A stretch of DNA of 64,000 bases from Trebonia kvetii. GTDB lineage: Bacteria; Actinomycetota; Actinomycetes; Streptosporangiales; Streptosporangiaceae. This document shows positions 36,058-45,550 of this stretch, one piece after another. Location of the stretch: positions 248,001-312,000 of the forward strand of contig NZ_RPFW01000004.1 of the NCBI RefSeq assembly GCF_007827045.1, in the 5' to 3' direction. Position numbers and translations under genes: made by a program. The notes beneath the pieces were generated by a model. That model worked only from the letters and a program-made list of their open reading frames with translations, ran no database searches and had not been told where the DNA came from. Each line of letters opens with the position of its first letter. Position 1 is the stretch's first letter.

Positions 36058-37320
36058 TTGGTACATCCGCGTGAAGGCTGGCAGGGTCATGGCATGCCGC
36101 GCCGCCGCTTCCTCCAGGGCGGGGCCGGCCTTTCCGCCCTCGCCGCGCTCGGCGGCGCCACCTCTGCAGCTGGCCTGCTGACCGGCTGCGCCTCCGACCT
36201 GACCGGATCGGGCACGCTGCCGCTGCCGCGGCGCGACAACCCGGTGAAATGGCCGGTCTTCGCGGGCAATACCGCGATCAAGCCCGGGCTCAAGCCCGAA
36301 CAGGGCGCGACCCTCCAGGGGTACATCTGGGAGGCGTACATCAATCAGGACGTGGTGAACGCGTTCGCCAAGAAGTACAAGTGCAAGGTGCAGCTGACCA
36401 CGTTCAACACGATGAACGAGGCGCTGTCCAAGCTGCGCAGCGGCCTGTCGTTCGACGTGCTCGTCGGCGCCACGCCGGACGTGCTCGGCCAGCTCGTCGA
36501 AGGCCAGCTGGCCCAGCCGCTCAACCACTCCTACATCCCGAACATCGCTCAGGCCTGGGCGGACTACACCAACCCGTTCTACGACCTGGGCTGGCAGTAC
36601 ACGGTCCCGTACACGGTTTACACGACAGGGATCACCTGGCGTAAGGACCTGGTGCATGAGAACCCCTACACGATGAAGAACCCGTGGGCCATGCCCTGGC
36701 AGGCCAAGTACCGGGGCCGGGTCGCCATCCTCGACGACTACCGCGAGGGCATCTGCCTCGGCCTGATGAAGAACGGCATCTTCGACCTGAACACCACCGA
36801 CTTCAGGCAGATCGCCCTGGCCAGGCAGTCCCTGCTGGACCTCAGCTCGCTGGTCAACCTGCGGATTTCGCAGACCGACTACTCCGACGTCCCGGCGGGG
36901 CAGACCTGGATCAGCAGCGCCTGGTCGGGTGACATGGCGGCCGCACCGTCCTACATGCCCAAGGGCGTCAACGTCGACGTGATCGGCTACTGGTTCCCGA
37001 GAAACGGGCGCGGACCGATCAACAACGACACCAACGTGGTGCTGAAGACGGCCTCCAACCCGGTTCTCGCCCACCTGTTCCTCAACTACCTGCTCGACCT
37101 GCCCAACGTGCTCGAGAACATCTCATGGAACGGCTACATGCAGCCGCTAACCGGTGTGACCCCGCAGGTGCTCATCAAGGAGCAGATCCTGCCGCCCTCG
37201 CTGACCTCGACGGTGGTGGTGCCGTCGGACTTCAGGACCGGCCTGTTCGAATTGCAGCTCCCGGTTGACGCGGACGCATTGTGGCAGCAGGCCTGGCTCG
37301 TCGTAAGCAACGGGATCTAG
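36058..37320 (+). CDS. Spermidine/putrescine-type ABC transporter binding protein (Tat lipoprotein)
   Basis: A PotD-like binding protein of about 420 aa. It has a twin-arginine signal (PRRRFLQGGAGLSALAALGG) ending in the lipobox LLTGC, so it is exported folded and lipid-anchored. The TTG at 36058 is preferred because AGGGAG sits 7 nt upstream. The ATG at 36094 would place the RR motif at residues 3-4. The mature part shows the PotD-like segment NTMNEALSKLRSGLSFDVLVG and PYTVYTTGITWRKD. The usual acidic polyamine-binding residues cannot be verified by eye. It starts the operon with two permeases and follows a TetR palindrome. Confidence 0.82.
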   Translation: MVHPREGWQGHGMPRRRFLQGGAGLSALAALGGATSAAGLLTGCASDLTGSGTLPLPRRDNPVKWPVFAGNTAIKPGLKPEQGATLQGYIWEAYINQDVVNAFAKKYKCKVQLTTFNTMNEALSKLRSGLSFDVLVGATPDVLGQLVEGQLAQPLNHSYIPNIAQAWADYTNPFYDLGWQYTVPYTVYTTGITWRKDLVHENPYTMKNPWAMPWQAKYRGRVAILDDYREGICLGLMKNGIFDLNTTDFRQIALARQSLLDLSSLVNLRISQTDYSDVPAGQTWISSAWSGDMAAAPSYMPKGVNVDVIGYWFPRNGRGPINNDTNVVLKTASNPVLAHLFLNYLLDLPNVLENISWNGYMQPLTGVTPQVLIKEQILPPSLTSTVVVPSDFRTGLFELQLPVDADALWQQAWLVVSNGI

Positions 37321-37333
37321 GGAGAGAGGCGAG

Positions 37334-38221
37334 ATGGGCAAAAGAAAGAACCTCTTCTGGGTCGCGCTTGCGGCCCCCGGCATCCTGTGGCTCGCGATCT
37401 TGTTCATCGTGCCGTTCTACGCGGTGCTGTCCATCGCGATGGGCAAGCTGAACCAGCTCATCGAGGCACCGGTCGCGGTGTGGAACCCGTTCGACTGGAG
37501 CTCCTCAGGCGTCATCAACGTCTGGCGGGACATCTTCGGCGGCAGCGCGTTCGCCGGCCCGATCATCGGCCGCACCGTGCTGTACACCGCCGTCGCCTCG
37601 CTGCTGTGCCTGCTGATCGGCTATCCGGCGGCCTACTTCGTCGCCCGGTTCGCCGGACGCCGCAAGGCGCTGTTCCTCGTGCTGCTCATCGCGCCGTTCT
37701 GGATCAGCTACATGATGCGGATGCTCGCCTGGATCGACCTGCTGTCCTTTAACGGCTACGTGAACAAGGCGCTCGGCTGGTTCAGTCTCTCCCCGCACTA
37801 CTGGCTAGGCGGCCACGCGGTCACGGTGATATTCGGCCTGGTCTACGGCTACATCCCGTACCTGATCATGGTCCTGTACGCGGGCCTCGACCGGATCGAC
37901 CCGGCGCTTCTTGAAGCCGGCCGCGACCTGGGCCTCGGCAGGGCGCGCACCTTCTGGCACGTGACCCTGCCGCTGAGCCGCCAGGCGATCCTGACCGGCC
38001 TGCTGATCACCGTGCTGCCGATGCTCGGCGACTATTACACGAACCAGATGCTGTCCGGCGCCGCGTCCACGTCGATGATAGGCAACCTGATCCAGGGCCA
38101 GCTCGGGACCCCGGGCCTGGAGGGCCAGGGCGCCGTCCTGTCGCTGATGCTCCTGCTCGTCTTGCTGATCCCGATGATCTACTACGTGATCGCGACCAAC
38201 CGTGCGGAGGCGACGCGATGA
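37334..38221 (+). CDS. ABC transporter permease, PotB type
   Basis: A 295-aa inner-membrane permease with six predicted helices. The ATPase-contact loop reads EAGRDLGLGRARTFWHVTLP, typical of the spermidine/putrescine and iron-type permeases. A ribosome site (GGGAGAG) lies 13 nt after the upstream stop. Its last codons overlap the start of the second permease (ATGA at 38218-38221), showing translational coupling. Confidence 0.9.
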   Translation: MGKRKNLFWVALAAPGILWLAILFIVPFYAVLSIAMGKLNQLIEAPVAVWNPFDWSSSGVINVWRDIFGGSAFAGPIIGRTVLYTAVASLLCLLIGYPAAYFVARFAGRRKALFLVLLIAPFWISYMMRMLAWIDLLSFNGYVNKALGWFSLSPHYWLGGHAVTVIFGLVYGYIPYLIMVLYAGLDRIDPALLEAGRDLGLGRARTFWHVTLPLSRQAILTGLLITVLPMLGDYYTNQMLSGAASTSMIGNLIQGQLGTPGLEGQGAVLSLMLLLVLLIPMIYYVIATNRAEATR

Positions 38222-39183
38222 CCGCGACCAAGGCCCCAGGCGAGCCGCCCGCCGTTCCCGCGGCCCCAGCCGGCCGAGCGCCGAGTATCGCCGAACGCAG
38301 CAGAAGGCCCCCCTTCTGGCGCAACCCGTGGCGGCATCCCTGGTTCCTCGAGGGGTTCACCTGGCTGTACCTGATCTGGTCGCTGGTGCCGATCGTGATC
38401 GCGGTGCTGTTCTCGTTCAACAACGGCCGCTCGCAGTCGGTCTGGCAGGGCTTCTCCTGGCGCTGGTACTTCAGTGACCACACCAACTCGGTGCTGCACA
38501 ACCCCCAGCTGCACGCGGCCGTCATCCAGACCGTGCGCCTCTCGGTTCTGGTCACGGTCATCGCCGTGCCGCTCGGCGTGCTGTTCGCGCTCGGTATCAA
38601 CCGCTGGCGCGGCCCGGTTCCGTCCACGTTCAACTTCGTGATGATCCTGTCCTACGTGATCCCCGAGCTGATCTTCGGCGTGTCGATGTTCTTCGTCTTC
38701 ACTACCCTGTTCAGCACGGTGCACCTGGGCACCCTGGCCGAAGTGCTCGGCCTGGTCACCTGGAACATCTCCTGGCCCGCGATCGTGGTCCAGGCCCGCC
38801 TCGTCACTATCGGCCGCCAGTACGAGGAGGCCGCCGCCGACCTCGGCGCGAACCAGTTCCAGGTGATGCGCCGCGTCATGGTCCCGCTGCTGGCCCCGGC
38901 CATCTTCGCCAGCGCCGTGCTCGTCTTCTCCGGCGTGATCGACGACTTCGTGATCGTTGACCTGCTGTCGTCGAGCGCGGGCAACACCCCGATGTCGGTG
39001 ATCATCTACTCGACGCAGCATGGCGGTAACGGCGGCCCCGCGCTCAACGCCCTCGGCTCCATCATGCTGGCGATGTCGCTGATCATCGTGATCATCGGCT
39101 ACGTCGGCTACCGCCTGCTCACCCGGGGCGAACGCGGCGGCGGCCTCGCCGCCCTCACCGCCATCAGCGGGGAGGGCACCTAG
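38218..39183 (+). CDS. ABC transporter permease, PotC type
   Basis: A 321-aa permease with six predicted helices after a Pro/Ala-rich N-terminal tail. The EAA loop is EEAAADLGANQFQVMRRVMVP. It completes the membrane part of the transporter. The ATPase is on the opposite strand at 39575-40708, behind the tetR gene, so importer and ATPase belong to different transcripts that may share one regulator. Confidence 0.9.
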   Translation: MTATKAPGEPPAVPAAPAGRAPSIAERSRRPPFWRNPWRHPWFLEGFTWLYLIWSLVPIVIAVLFSFNNGRSQSVWQGFSWRWYFSDHTNSVLHNPQLHAAVIQTVRLSVLVTVIAVPLGVLFALGINRWRGPVPSTFNFVMILSYVIPELIFGVSMFFVFTTLFSTVHLGTLAEVLGLVTWNISWPAIVVQARLVTIGRQYEEAAADLGANQFQVMRRVMVPLLAPAIFASAVLVFSGVIDDFVIVDLLSSSAGNTPMSVIIYSTQHGGNGGPALNALGSIMLAMSLIIVIIGYVGYRLLTRGERGGGLAALTAISGEGT

Positions 39184-39271
39184 GCGCCCCCGCAGCGCGC
39201 CGCGCCGGCCCGGCATCTCCCGCACCGCCGCGCGCTTCAGCACCATGAACCCCGGCTCGCCCGCCGTGGCC

Positions 39272-39366
39272 GACCATGATCACGGAACTTTGGATCCTGA
39301 CGGAAATAAACTCCCCGATCCGGGGAGAAAAGCTCCGTTGAAATAAATTCTTCCGTGATCATCCCG
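39272..39366. repeat. Structured intergenic repeat, copy 1
   Basis: Outer arms ATGATCACGGAA (39276-39287) and TTCCGTGATCAT (39351-39362) pair perfectly. Inside are ACGGA/TCCGT and the hairpin CTCCCCG-ATC-CGGGGAG (39311-39327). A homologous copy lies at 46444-46538. The rest of the 391-bp gap between the convergent permease and ATPase genes holds only the terminator at 39493-39534. Confidence 0.75.
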
Positions 39367-39492
39367 CCATCTAGTCACGCTGCCGGCACCTGAGAGGAAA
39401 TGGCGGATATAAACGGCCTAAGCGCGAGGCGGGCAATCAGCACTCTCGCCATGCCCGCGAAATGGGAGCGCCGGCCTAATGCGCCACGAGGA

Positions 39493-39534
39493 CGATGAAG
39501 GGGCGGTCAGGTAAACCGGACCGCCCCTTCATCG
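39493..39534. terminator. Terminator for the ABC ATPase gene
   Basis: A perfect 16-bp inverted repeat (39493-39508 and 39519-39534) with a 10-nt loop, 41 bp after the ATPase stop in its direction of transcription. Confidence 0.8.
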
Positions 39535-39574
39535 CGCGCCCGGCCGGCCGCGCGGGCCGGGCGCGGCAAGCACC

Positions 39575-40708
39575 TCAGCTGGCCAGCGGCTCGGCAGCCA
39601 CCGGCGCCGCGGCGGGCGACCCGGACAGCACTCGCAGCGCGTCGGCGGGCAGGTAGGCGTGCACGGGGGTGCCCTGGGCCAGGGACGCGCCGTCCGCGCC
39701 CTCGTTCGGAATCTCCGCCTGCAGCGACTCACCGGTCGCGAGCCGCAGATGCACCTGGGTGGCGGCGCCCAGGTAGACAACGCGCTCCACCAGGGCGGGG
39801 ACCCGGTTGGGGCCTGCGGAGCCGTGCGCCTCGACGCGGATCCGCTCCGGCCTGATCACCGCCTGGGCCGTGGCGCCCTGCGCGACAGGAACCGGCACGG
39901 AGGTGCTGAGCGAGATCTCGCCAAGACTGACGGTGGAGGCGGAGTCAGGAACCCGTTCGGCGACTGTGATGTCGAGGAGGTTCGCGGCGCCGAGGAAGTC
40001 GGCCACGTAGGCATCGGCAGGCGACTCGTACACCTCGCGTGGCGTGCCAATCTGCGCGATCCGCCCGGCGTCCATGACGGCGAGCCGGTCGGACATGGTC
40101 AGCGCCTCCTCCTGGTCGTGGGTCACGTAGATGAACGTGATCCCCACTCGTTCCTGGAGGGCCTTGAGCTCGACCTTGAGCGAGCGCCGCAGCTTGGCGT
40201 CGAGCGCGCCGAGCGGCTCGTCGAGCAGCAGCACCGACGGGTTGAGCACGAGCGCGCGGGCCAGCGCGACCCGCTGCTGCTGGCCGCCGGACAGCTGGCC
40301 GGGCCGCCGCGACGCGAAGGAGGACATGGAGACCAGGGCGAGCGCGTCGCCGACCCGCTTGCGCAGGTCAGCCTTGGCAACGTGGGCGTGCCGCAGGCCG
40401 AACGCCACGTTGTCGAAGACGGAGAGGAACGGGAACAGCGCGTAGGACTGGAACACCGTGTTGACGTTCCGCTTGTGCGGCGGGATGTGCGACACGTCGT
40501 TCCCGTCGAGCAGGATGCGTCCGGCCGTCGGTTCCTCGAAGCCGGCGATCAGCCGCAGGGTGGTCGTCTTGCCGCAGCCGGACGGCCCGAGCAGCGAGAA
40601 GAACTCGCCGCCGGAAACCGACAGGTCAATGCCGTCGACCGCGGTGTGCTCCGCGGTCCCGTGGCCGAATCGCTTGGTCAGCCCGACGAGCTCGATGCCT
40701 GCGGCCAT
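39575..40708 (-). CDS. ABC transporter ATP-binding protein, PotA type
   Basis: A 377-aa ATPase for the PotB/PotC-type permeases encoded nearby. Walker A is GPSGCGKTTTL, the signature LSGGQQQR, Walker B VLLLDEPL, and the switch His lies in YVTHDQEEAL. The C-terminal about 130 aa form a TOBE-type beta domain, as in PotA and related importers. It lies 35 bp downstream of the tetR gene in the same direction, so regulator and ATPase are probably cotranscribed from the promoter with the palindrome at 41510. Confidence 0.93.
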   Translation of the reverse strand: MAAGIELVGLTKRFGHGTAEHTAVDGIDLSVSGGEFFSLLGPSGCGKTTTLRLIAGFEEPTAGRILLDGNDVSHIPPHKRNVNTVFQSYALFPFLSVFDNVAFGLRHAHVAKADLRKRVGDALALVSMSSFASRRPGQLSGGQQQRVALARALVLNPSVLLLDEPLGALDAKLRRSLKVELKALQERVGITFIYVTHDQEEALTMSDRLAVMDAGRIAQIGTPREVYESPADAYVADFLGAANLLDITVAERVPDSASTVSLGEISLSTSVPVPVAQGATAQAVIRPERIRVEAHGSAGPNRVPALVERVVYLGAATQVHLRLATGESLQAEIPNEGADGASLAQGTPVHAYLPADALRVLSGSPAAAPVAAEPLAS

Positions 40709-40743
40709 GAAATCAGCTCCGTCCCTGCGACCCCTGCGGTCGC

Positions 40744-41427
40744 TCAGCTTTTCCCGCGCTTCGCCTGCGGGCGCGGCTCGCGCTTCTGTCGTCCGCCCGC
40801 GGATGAGTCCCAGGAGAACCCGAGCTGGCCTGCCGCGTAGCGCATGGCGAGATCATAAGCGCGGTTGGGCGGAATATCAGGATCTTCCAAGGCAATTTGT
40901 ACTGCCATACCGTCGAGAAGCGCGGAAAGCGTCACCGCGAACTCGTCCGCGTCGATGGCGGCGTCGAATTCACCGGATTCCTGGCCCGCGAGCACCGTGC
41001 TCGATATCGACTGCCGCCACCGTTCGTCGAACTTGCGGCGCACCGCCGCGACCCCCGGATTGCGCGGGGAAAGCGCCCACAGGTCGAGCCAGAGCAGCCA
41101 TTCGGTGCGCGCCGCCGGATCGGTGTCCGGCAGGCAGGTCATGGCGATCAGCTCGGTCAGCCGGCCGACGGCTGAGCCGATGGTGTCGAGCCGCTGCGTC
41201 CCCGCGGCGTACCACTTGTCCTCCGAGTAGCGCAGCGCCTCGGTCAGCAGCTGGTCGCGGGTCTTGAAGTAGTAAATGACGAGCGCCGGGGAGGTCCCGG
41301 CATGCTCGGCGACGTCGGCGATCCGCGTGTCGGCGTAGCCGCGCGCCACGATCACCTCGAGCGCGGAGCGCAGCAGCTGCTCGCGCCGGTCTGTTCCTGC
41401 CTGGCCGTCCACCGGTCCCTGTGCCAT
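40744..41427 (-). CDS. TetR-family regulator, likely controller of the GACTGAA palindromes
   Basis: A 227-aa regulator with the TetR helix-turn-helix (REQLLRSALEVIVARGYADT, then VAEHAGTSPALVIYYFKTRDQLL) and a helical effector domain resembling the BetI-like C-terminal domain (about residues 90-205). GAGAAGAG precedes the ATG at 41427. A near-perfect palindrome at 41510-41525 lies between this gene and the divergent oxidoreductase, and the same palindrome occurs before four other transcription units from 34.5 to 57.9 kb. TetR proteins bind 15-18 bp palindromes as dimers and often control their own divergent neighbour, so this protein is the best candidate for the whole set. Confidence 0.9.
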   Translation of the reverse strand: MAQGPVDGQAGTDRREQLLRSALEVIVARGYADTRIADVAEHAGTSPALVIYYFKTRDQLLTEALRYSEDKWYAAGTQRLDTIGSAVGRLTELIAMTCLPDTDPAARTEWLLWLDLWALSPRNPGVAAVRRKFDERWRQSISSTVLAGQESGEFDAAIDADEFAVTLSALLDGMAVQIALEDPDIPPNRAYDLAMRYAAGQLGFSWDSSAGGRQKREPRPQAKRGKS

Positions 41428-41509
41428 CTCTTCTCGCAGCCCCCGCCCGGGTCGCCGCCCCCGGGTGCCGTCACCCGGTGGCCTTGTGTCAAATCGTAGC
41501 AGGAACCTA

Positions 41510-41525
41510 GACTGAATGTTCAGTC
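41510..41525. promoter_or_regulatory. TetR operator in the tetR/oxidoreductase promoter
   Basis: GACTGAATGTTCAGTC, 7-bp perfect arms around TG, 82 bp upstream of tetR and 55 bp upstream of the divergent oxidoreductase. Its central position supports autoregulation. Confidence 0.8.
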
Positions 41526-41580
41526 AAACATTTGGCGCCGGCCGCACAGCGCGGCTACGCCGCGCGGGAGGCAAGCCAGC

Positions 41581-43212
41581 ATGGCACGCGAGAGCTACGA
41601 CGCGATCATCGTCGGCGGTGGGCACAACGGCCTGGTGGCCGCCGCCTACCTGGCCAGGAGCGGCGCGAACACCCTGGTACTCGAGGCGAGATCGCAGCCG
41701 GGTGGCGCCGCGACCACCGAGGCACCATGGGACGACGCGCCCGAGTATCGAGTGACCAGGCTGTCCTACGTGATGTCGCTGCTGCCGCCGACGATCCTCA
41801 ACGACCTCAAGCTGGAGCAGCACGGCTACAAGATCTTCCCGATGGGCCCGTATTACCAGGCCTTTCCCGAGGGCGGTTCGCTCACCCTGTACGAAGAGGA
41901 CTCGCAGCGCGCCTACGACGAGATCGCCAAGTGGTCGAAGAAGGACGCCGACGCCTACCCGAAGTGGAACGCATGGCTCGGCGGCCTCGCCGACGTGCTC
42001 GGCCCGCTGCTGCTGACCGTCCCGCCGAACATCGGCTCACGCAAGCCGCGCGACCTCGCGGAAACGCTCAAACTCGCCTGGCGGCACCGCGGGCTTAACG
42101 TGCGGACCATCGCCGACGTGACACGGCTGATGACGCAGTCCGTAGCCGACCTGCTCGACGACTGGTTCGAGAGCCCGCAGATCAAGGGCGCGCTCGCGGT
42201 CAACGGCGTGATCGGCACCTGGGCCGGCCCCATGGAGCCCGGCACCGCCTACGTGATGGCGCACCACTCGATCGGCGACGTCGGCGACGGCCGCCTCGGC
42301 AGCTGGGGCTTTCCCGAGGGCGGCATGGGCGGCGTCGCCAAAGCGATCGCCAGCTCCGCCAAGTCGTTGGGCGTCACCATCAGGACCGGCGCACGCGTCG
42401 CCAAGGTCACCCTAGCTCCGGGCAGTGGCCGGGCCACCGGCGTCGTCCTGGACAACGGCGACGAGATCACTGCCAAGATCGTCGTCACCTCACTGCACCC
42501 GAAGACCGCCTTCCTCGACCACGTCGGCAAGGAGAACCTGCCGGCGGACTTCGCCGCCGACATCGAGCACTGGAAGACCAGGTCCGGCGTGGTCAAGGTC
42601 AACCTGGCCCTGGCCGAGTTGCCGGACTTCACCGCCAACCCCGGCACGCACCTGCAGGAGCACCACACCGGCTCGGTCGAGATGGCGCCGTCCGTCGAGT
42701 ACATCGAGCGCGCCTTCATCGACGCCCGCGAGGGCCGCGCCGCGCTGCGCCCCTTCTCCGACGGGGTGATTCCCACCTCGTTCGACAAGACCCTCGCGCC
42801 CGAGGGGCACCACATCATGTCCCTGTTCACCCAGTGGGTCCCGGCCAGCTGGAGCGAAGAGCCGCACCGCGAGGAACTCGAGGCGTACGCCGACCGGGTG
42901 ATCGACACCTACAACGAGGTCGCGCCCAACTTCAAGTCCGCGATCCTGCACCGCGACGTGGTCGGCCCGTACGAGATGGAGCACGACTACGGCCTCATCG
43001 GGGGCAACATCTTCCACGGCGAGCTGTCACTCGAGCAGCTGTTCCACATGCGCCCCGCCCCGGGCTTCGCCGACTACCGCACCCCGGTACCCGGCCTGTA
43101 CTACGCAAGCTCGGCGACCCATGCGGGCGGCGGCGTCTGTGGCATCCCCGGCATGCAGGCCGCCAAGGCGGCCATCTCCGACCGCCGCCGCGCTCGCTCG
43201 CGCCGTGCCTAA
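41581..43212 (+). CDS. NAD(P)/FAD-dependent oxidoreductase (CrtI/PYROXD2-like)
   Basis: A 543-aa flavoprotein of the phytoene-desaturase-like superfamily. The N-terminal Rossmann motif is IIVGGGHNGLVAAAYLARSG with the Glu/Arg end at LEARSQPGGAA. The C-terminal FAD motif is PGLYYASSATHAGGGVCGIPG. No carotenoid gene is nearby, and the group includes amine and other oxidases, so a role in oxidising the imported amine or a derivative is more likely than carotenoid synthesis. It is the divergent partner of tetR, with the palindrome between them. Confidence 0.85.
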   Translation: MARESYDAIIVGGGHNGLVAAAYLARSGANTLVLEARSQPGGAATTEAPWDDAPEYRVTRLSYVMSLLPPTILNDLKLEQHGYKIFPMGPYYQAFPEGGSLTLYEEDSQRAYDEIAKWSKKDADAYPKWNAWLGGLADVLGPLLLTVPPNIGSRKPRDLAETLKLAWRHRGLNVRTIADVTRLMTQSVADLLDDWFESPQIKGALAVNGVIGTWAGPMEPGTAYVMAHHSIGDVGDGRLGSWGFPEGGMGGVAKAIASSAKSLGVTIRTGARVAKVTLAPGSGRATGVVLDNGDEITAKIVVTSLHPKTAFLDHVGKENLPADFAADIEHWKTRSGVVKVNLALAELPDFTANPGTHLQEHHTGSVEMAPSVEYIERAFIDAREGRAALRPFSDGVIPTSFDKTLAPEGHHIMSLFTQWVPASWSEEPHREELEAYADRVIDTYNEVAPNFKSAILHRDVVGPYEMEHDYGLIGGNIFHGELSLEQLFHMRPAPGFADYRTPVPGLYYASSATHAGGGVCGIPGMQAAKAAISDRRRARSRRA

Positions 43213-43231
43213 TGCCAAAACGGATAATCCC

Positions 43232-43267
43232 GAACGGGTGCGGGGTTCCAGTTCTCCGCACCCGTTC
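43232..43267. terminator. Terminator after the oxidoreductase gene
   Basis: GAACGGGTGCGG (43232-43243) and CCGCACCCGTTC (43256-43267) form a perfect 12-bp stem 20 bp after the stop. The next gene therefore probably has its own promoter. Confidence 0.75.
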
Positions 43268-43322
43268 ATCCTCGTGGGTGCCGCGCGGCAAGCGTTCTGA
43301 TAACAGCAAGAAAGGGGATTGG

Positions 43323-45545
43323 GTGAGCGTGCGGCAGGAGGGCGTCGACCCGCTCGCGGTCATGCTCGAGGCTCGGTCGGTCGCGCTGGTTGGCGCGTCG
43401 CCGCGCCTCGGCAGTCTGGGTGCGCGGATGATCGAGGAGGTCGCTAAGTCGGCTAGCCGGCCGCGCACCTACCTGGTCAATCCGCGGTACGCGTCGGTCG
43501 GCGAGGTTGGCTGCTTCCCGAGTCTCGCGGAGCTGCCGGAAACGGTGGACCTGGCGCTCTTGGCCGTGCCCGACTCTGCGCTCGAGGAGCAAGTGCGGGC
43601 GGCGGCGGCGGGCGGTGCGGCGCGGTCCGCGGTGATCTTTGGCTCTGCCGTGGACAGCGCCGTGGATCGCGCCGTGGGCGTGGACGACGCGCGGTCCGAG
43701 CCTGGGCTGCGAGAGCGGATCGCCGGGGTCGCGCGGGAGGCGGGGATGCCGCTGTGCGGTGCCGGGTGCATGGGGTTCGTGAACGTGGCGCGCGGGCTGC
43801 GGGCGATCGGTTACACCGAGCAGGACACGCTGCCCGCCGGCCCTGTCGCGCTCGTCACGCATTCGGGCTCCGTGTTCTCCGCGCTGCTGCGGACCAGGCG
43901 GGCATTCGGCTTCACGGTGGCGGTTTCCTCGGGTCAAGAGCTCGTCACGCCGGCCGCGTCCTACGCCAGGTACGCGCTGACCCTTCCGGAGACGAAGGTC
44001 CTCGCGCTCATCCTCGAGGCGATCAGGGACGCCGCGGCGCTGCGGGCCGTGCTCGCGGACGCCGCCTGCCGGGACATCCCCGTGCTGCTGCTCGCCGCGG
44101 GCACCTCGGTGGCGAGCCGCTCACTGGTCGCCGCGCACTCCGGCGCCCTCGCGGCGGGCGACGGCGCCTGGCAGGCCCTCGCCTCGGCCTACGGCGTGCA
44201 CCGGGTCGGCGACCTGGCGGAACTGGCGGACACCCTGGAACTGTTCTGCCTCACCCGCGCGGGCGCCGGGCGCGGCCACCCCACCTCCGCTCGTGAGACC
44301 GGGGCGCGCGGCCTTTCCGCAGGCGGGCGGGGGATCGCGACCGTACATGACTCCGGGTTCGAGCGGGCGCACGTCGCGGACGTGGCGGCCGAAGTCGGCG
44401 TGCCGTTCGCGCCGCTGACCGAGGAGACGATGCGGCGGCTCACCGCCGTCCTCGACCCGGGACTCGAACCGGGCAACCCGCTCGACGTGTGGAGCACCGG
44501 CCGCCACTCCGAGGAACTGTTCACGGAGACGCTCTCGGCCCTCGCCGATGACCCCGGCGTGGACGCGGTCGCGCTCGCCGTGGACCTGGTGCCCGAATAC
44601 GACGGCGACGACTCATACCGCGACGCGGTGCTCACCGCCGCGGCGAAGACCGCCAAGCCGGTCGCCGTCCTCGCCTCGATTCCCGCCGCGATCGACGCGG
44701 CGGCCGCGAGCAGGCTGCGCGCCGCGGGAGTCCCGGTACTCGAATCGACCCGCACTGGCCTGCTCGCCCTCCGCCACCTGCTCGCCCACGCTCGGCTCGC
44801 TCACGCCCCAGCAGACACTCTCCTAGCCGGCCGAGCCGACGCCCCTGCAGGCCCCGCACCGCGGCGCGACCGCTGGGTGGCGCGCCTTGAGGCCGGCCCG
44901 CTAGGCGGCGCGGACCTGTTCGACCTGCTGCGCGACTACGGCATCCCGGCCGTCGCCGTGCGCTCCGCCGTCACCAGAGACGAGGCCCTGGCCGCCGCGG
45001 ACGCGATCGGCTATCCGGTCGCGCTCAAGACCGGCCGGCCGGACATCGCGCACAAGTCAGACGTGGGCGGTGTCCGCCTCGGCATCGCCGGCCCGGGCGC
45101 GCTCGCCGCCGCCTACGACGACCTCAGCGTGCGCCTCGGCCCGGAGATGCTCGTCTGCGCCATGGCCCGCCCCAGCCAGGAACTCATCCTCGGCATGGCC
45201 CGCGACCCGGCACTCGGCCCGCTCATCGTGGTCGGCGCCGGCGGCATCCTCACCGAGCACCTGGCCGAACGTTCCGTGGCGCTTCCCCCGCTGACACACG
45301 AGTCCGCGAGCGCGCTGCTAGACGGCCAGCGCTTCGCCAAGATCCTCGCCGGCGTGCGCGGCCAGCCACCGTGCGACATTGACGCGGTGATCTCCGCGAT
45401 CGCCGCCTTCTCCGTCCTGGTCGCCGACCTTGGTGAGCACCTCGACGGCTTCGACATCAACCCGCTGATCTGCTCCCCGTCCGGCGTCCTCGCCGTCGAC
45501 GCCCTGGCCGCCCCGGCGGCCGCGTCGCGGCCCTTGCTAGCGTGA
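43323..45545 (+). CDS. ADP-forming acyl-CoA synthetase (fused alpha and beta domains)
   Basis: A 740-aa protein of the acetate--CoA ligase (ADP-forming) type, which interconverts an acyl-CoA with the acid while making or using ATP. Order of domains: CoA-binding Rossmann (EARSVALVGASPRLGSLG), succinyl-CoA-ligase-like flavodoxin domain with the catalytic phospho-His in VAAHSGALAAGD (H272), then a C-terminal ATP-grasp domain (GYPVALKTGRPDIAHKSDVGGVRLG and LIVVGAGGILTE). The GTG at 43323 follows AAAGGGG. The ORF extends upstream without similarity. A Pro/Ala-rich linker separates the halves. It may act on the acid end product of the TetR-controlled pathway, but no palindrome lies directly before it. 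Confidence 0.88.
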   Translation: MSVRQEGVDPLAVMLEARSVALVGASPRLGSLGARMIEEVAKSASRPRTYLVNPRYASVGEVGCFPSLAELPETVDLALLAVPDSALEEQVRAAAAGGAARSAVIFGSAVDSAVDRAVGVDDARSEPGLRERIAGVAREAGMPLCGAGCMGFVNVARGLRAIGYTEQDTLPAGPVALVTHSGSVFSALLRTRRAFGFTVAVSSGQELVTPAASYARYALTLPETKVLALILEAIRDAAALRAVLADAACRDIPVLLLAAGTSVASRSLVAAHSGALAAGDGAWQALASAYGVHRVGDLAELADTLELFCLTRAGAGRGHPTSARETGARGLSAGGRGIATVHDSGFERAHVADVAAEVGVPFAPLTEETMRRLTAVLDPGLEPGNPLDVWSTGRHSEELFTETLSALADDPGVDAVALAVDLVPEYDGDDSYRDAVLTAAAKTAKPVAVLASIPAAIDAAAASRLRAAGVPVLESTRTGLLALRHLLAHARLAHAPADTLLAGRADAPAGPAPRRDRWVARLEAGPLGGADLFDLLRDYGIPAVAVRSAVTRDEALAAADAIGYPVALKTGRPDIAHKSDVGGVRLGIAGPGALAAAYDDLSVRLGPEMLVCAMARPSQELILGMARDPALGPLIVVGAGGILTEHLAERSVALPPLTHESASALLDGQRFAKILAGVRGQPPCDIDAVISAIAAFSVLVADLGEHLDGFDINPLICSPSGVLAVDALAAPAAASRPLLA

Positions 45546-45550
45546 GGCGC

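Noticed and set aside
41581..43212. Carotenoid biosynthesis role for the CrtI-like enzyme
   Set aside because: No crtB, crtE or cyclase gene is nearby, and control by the TetR palindrome groups it with amine-related genes.
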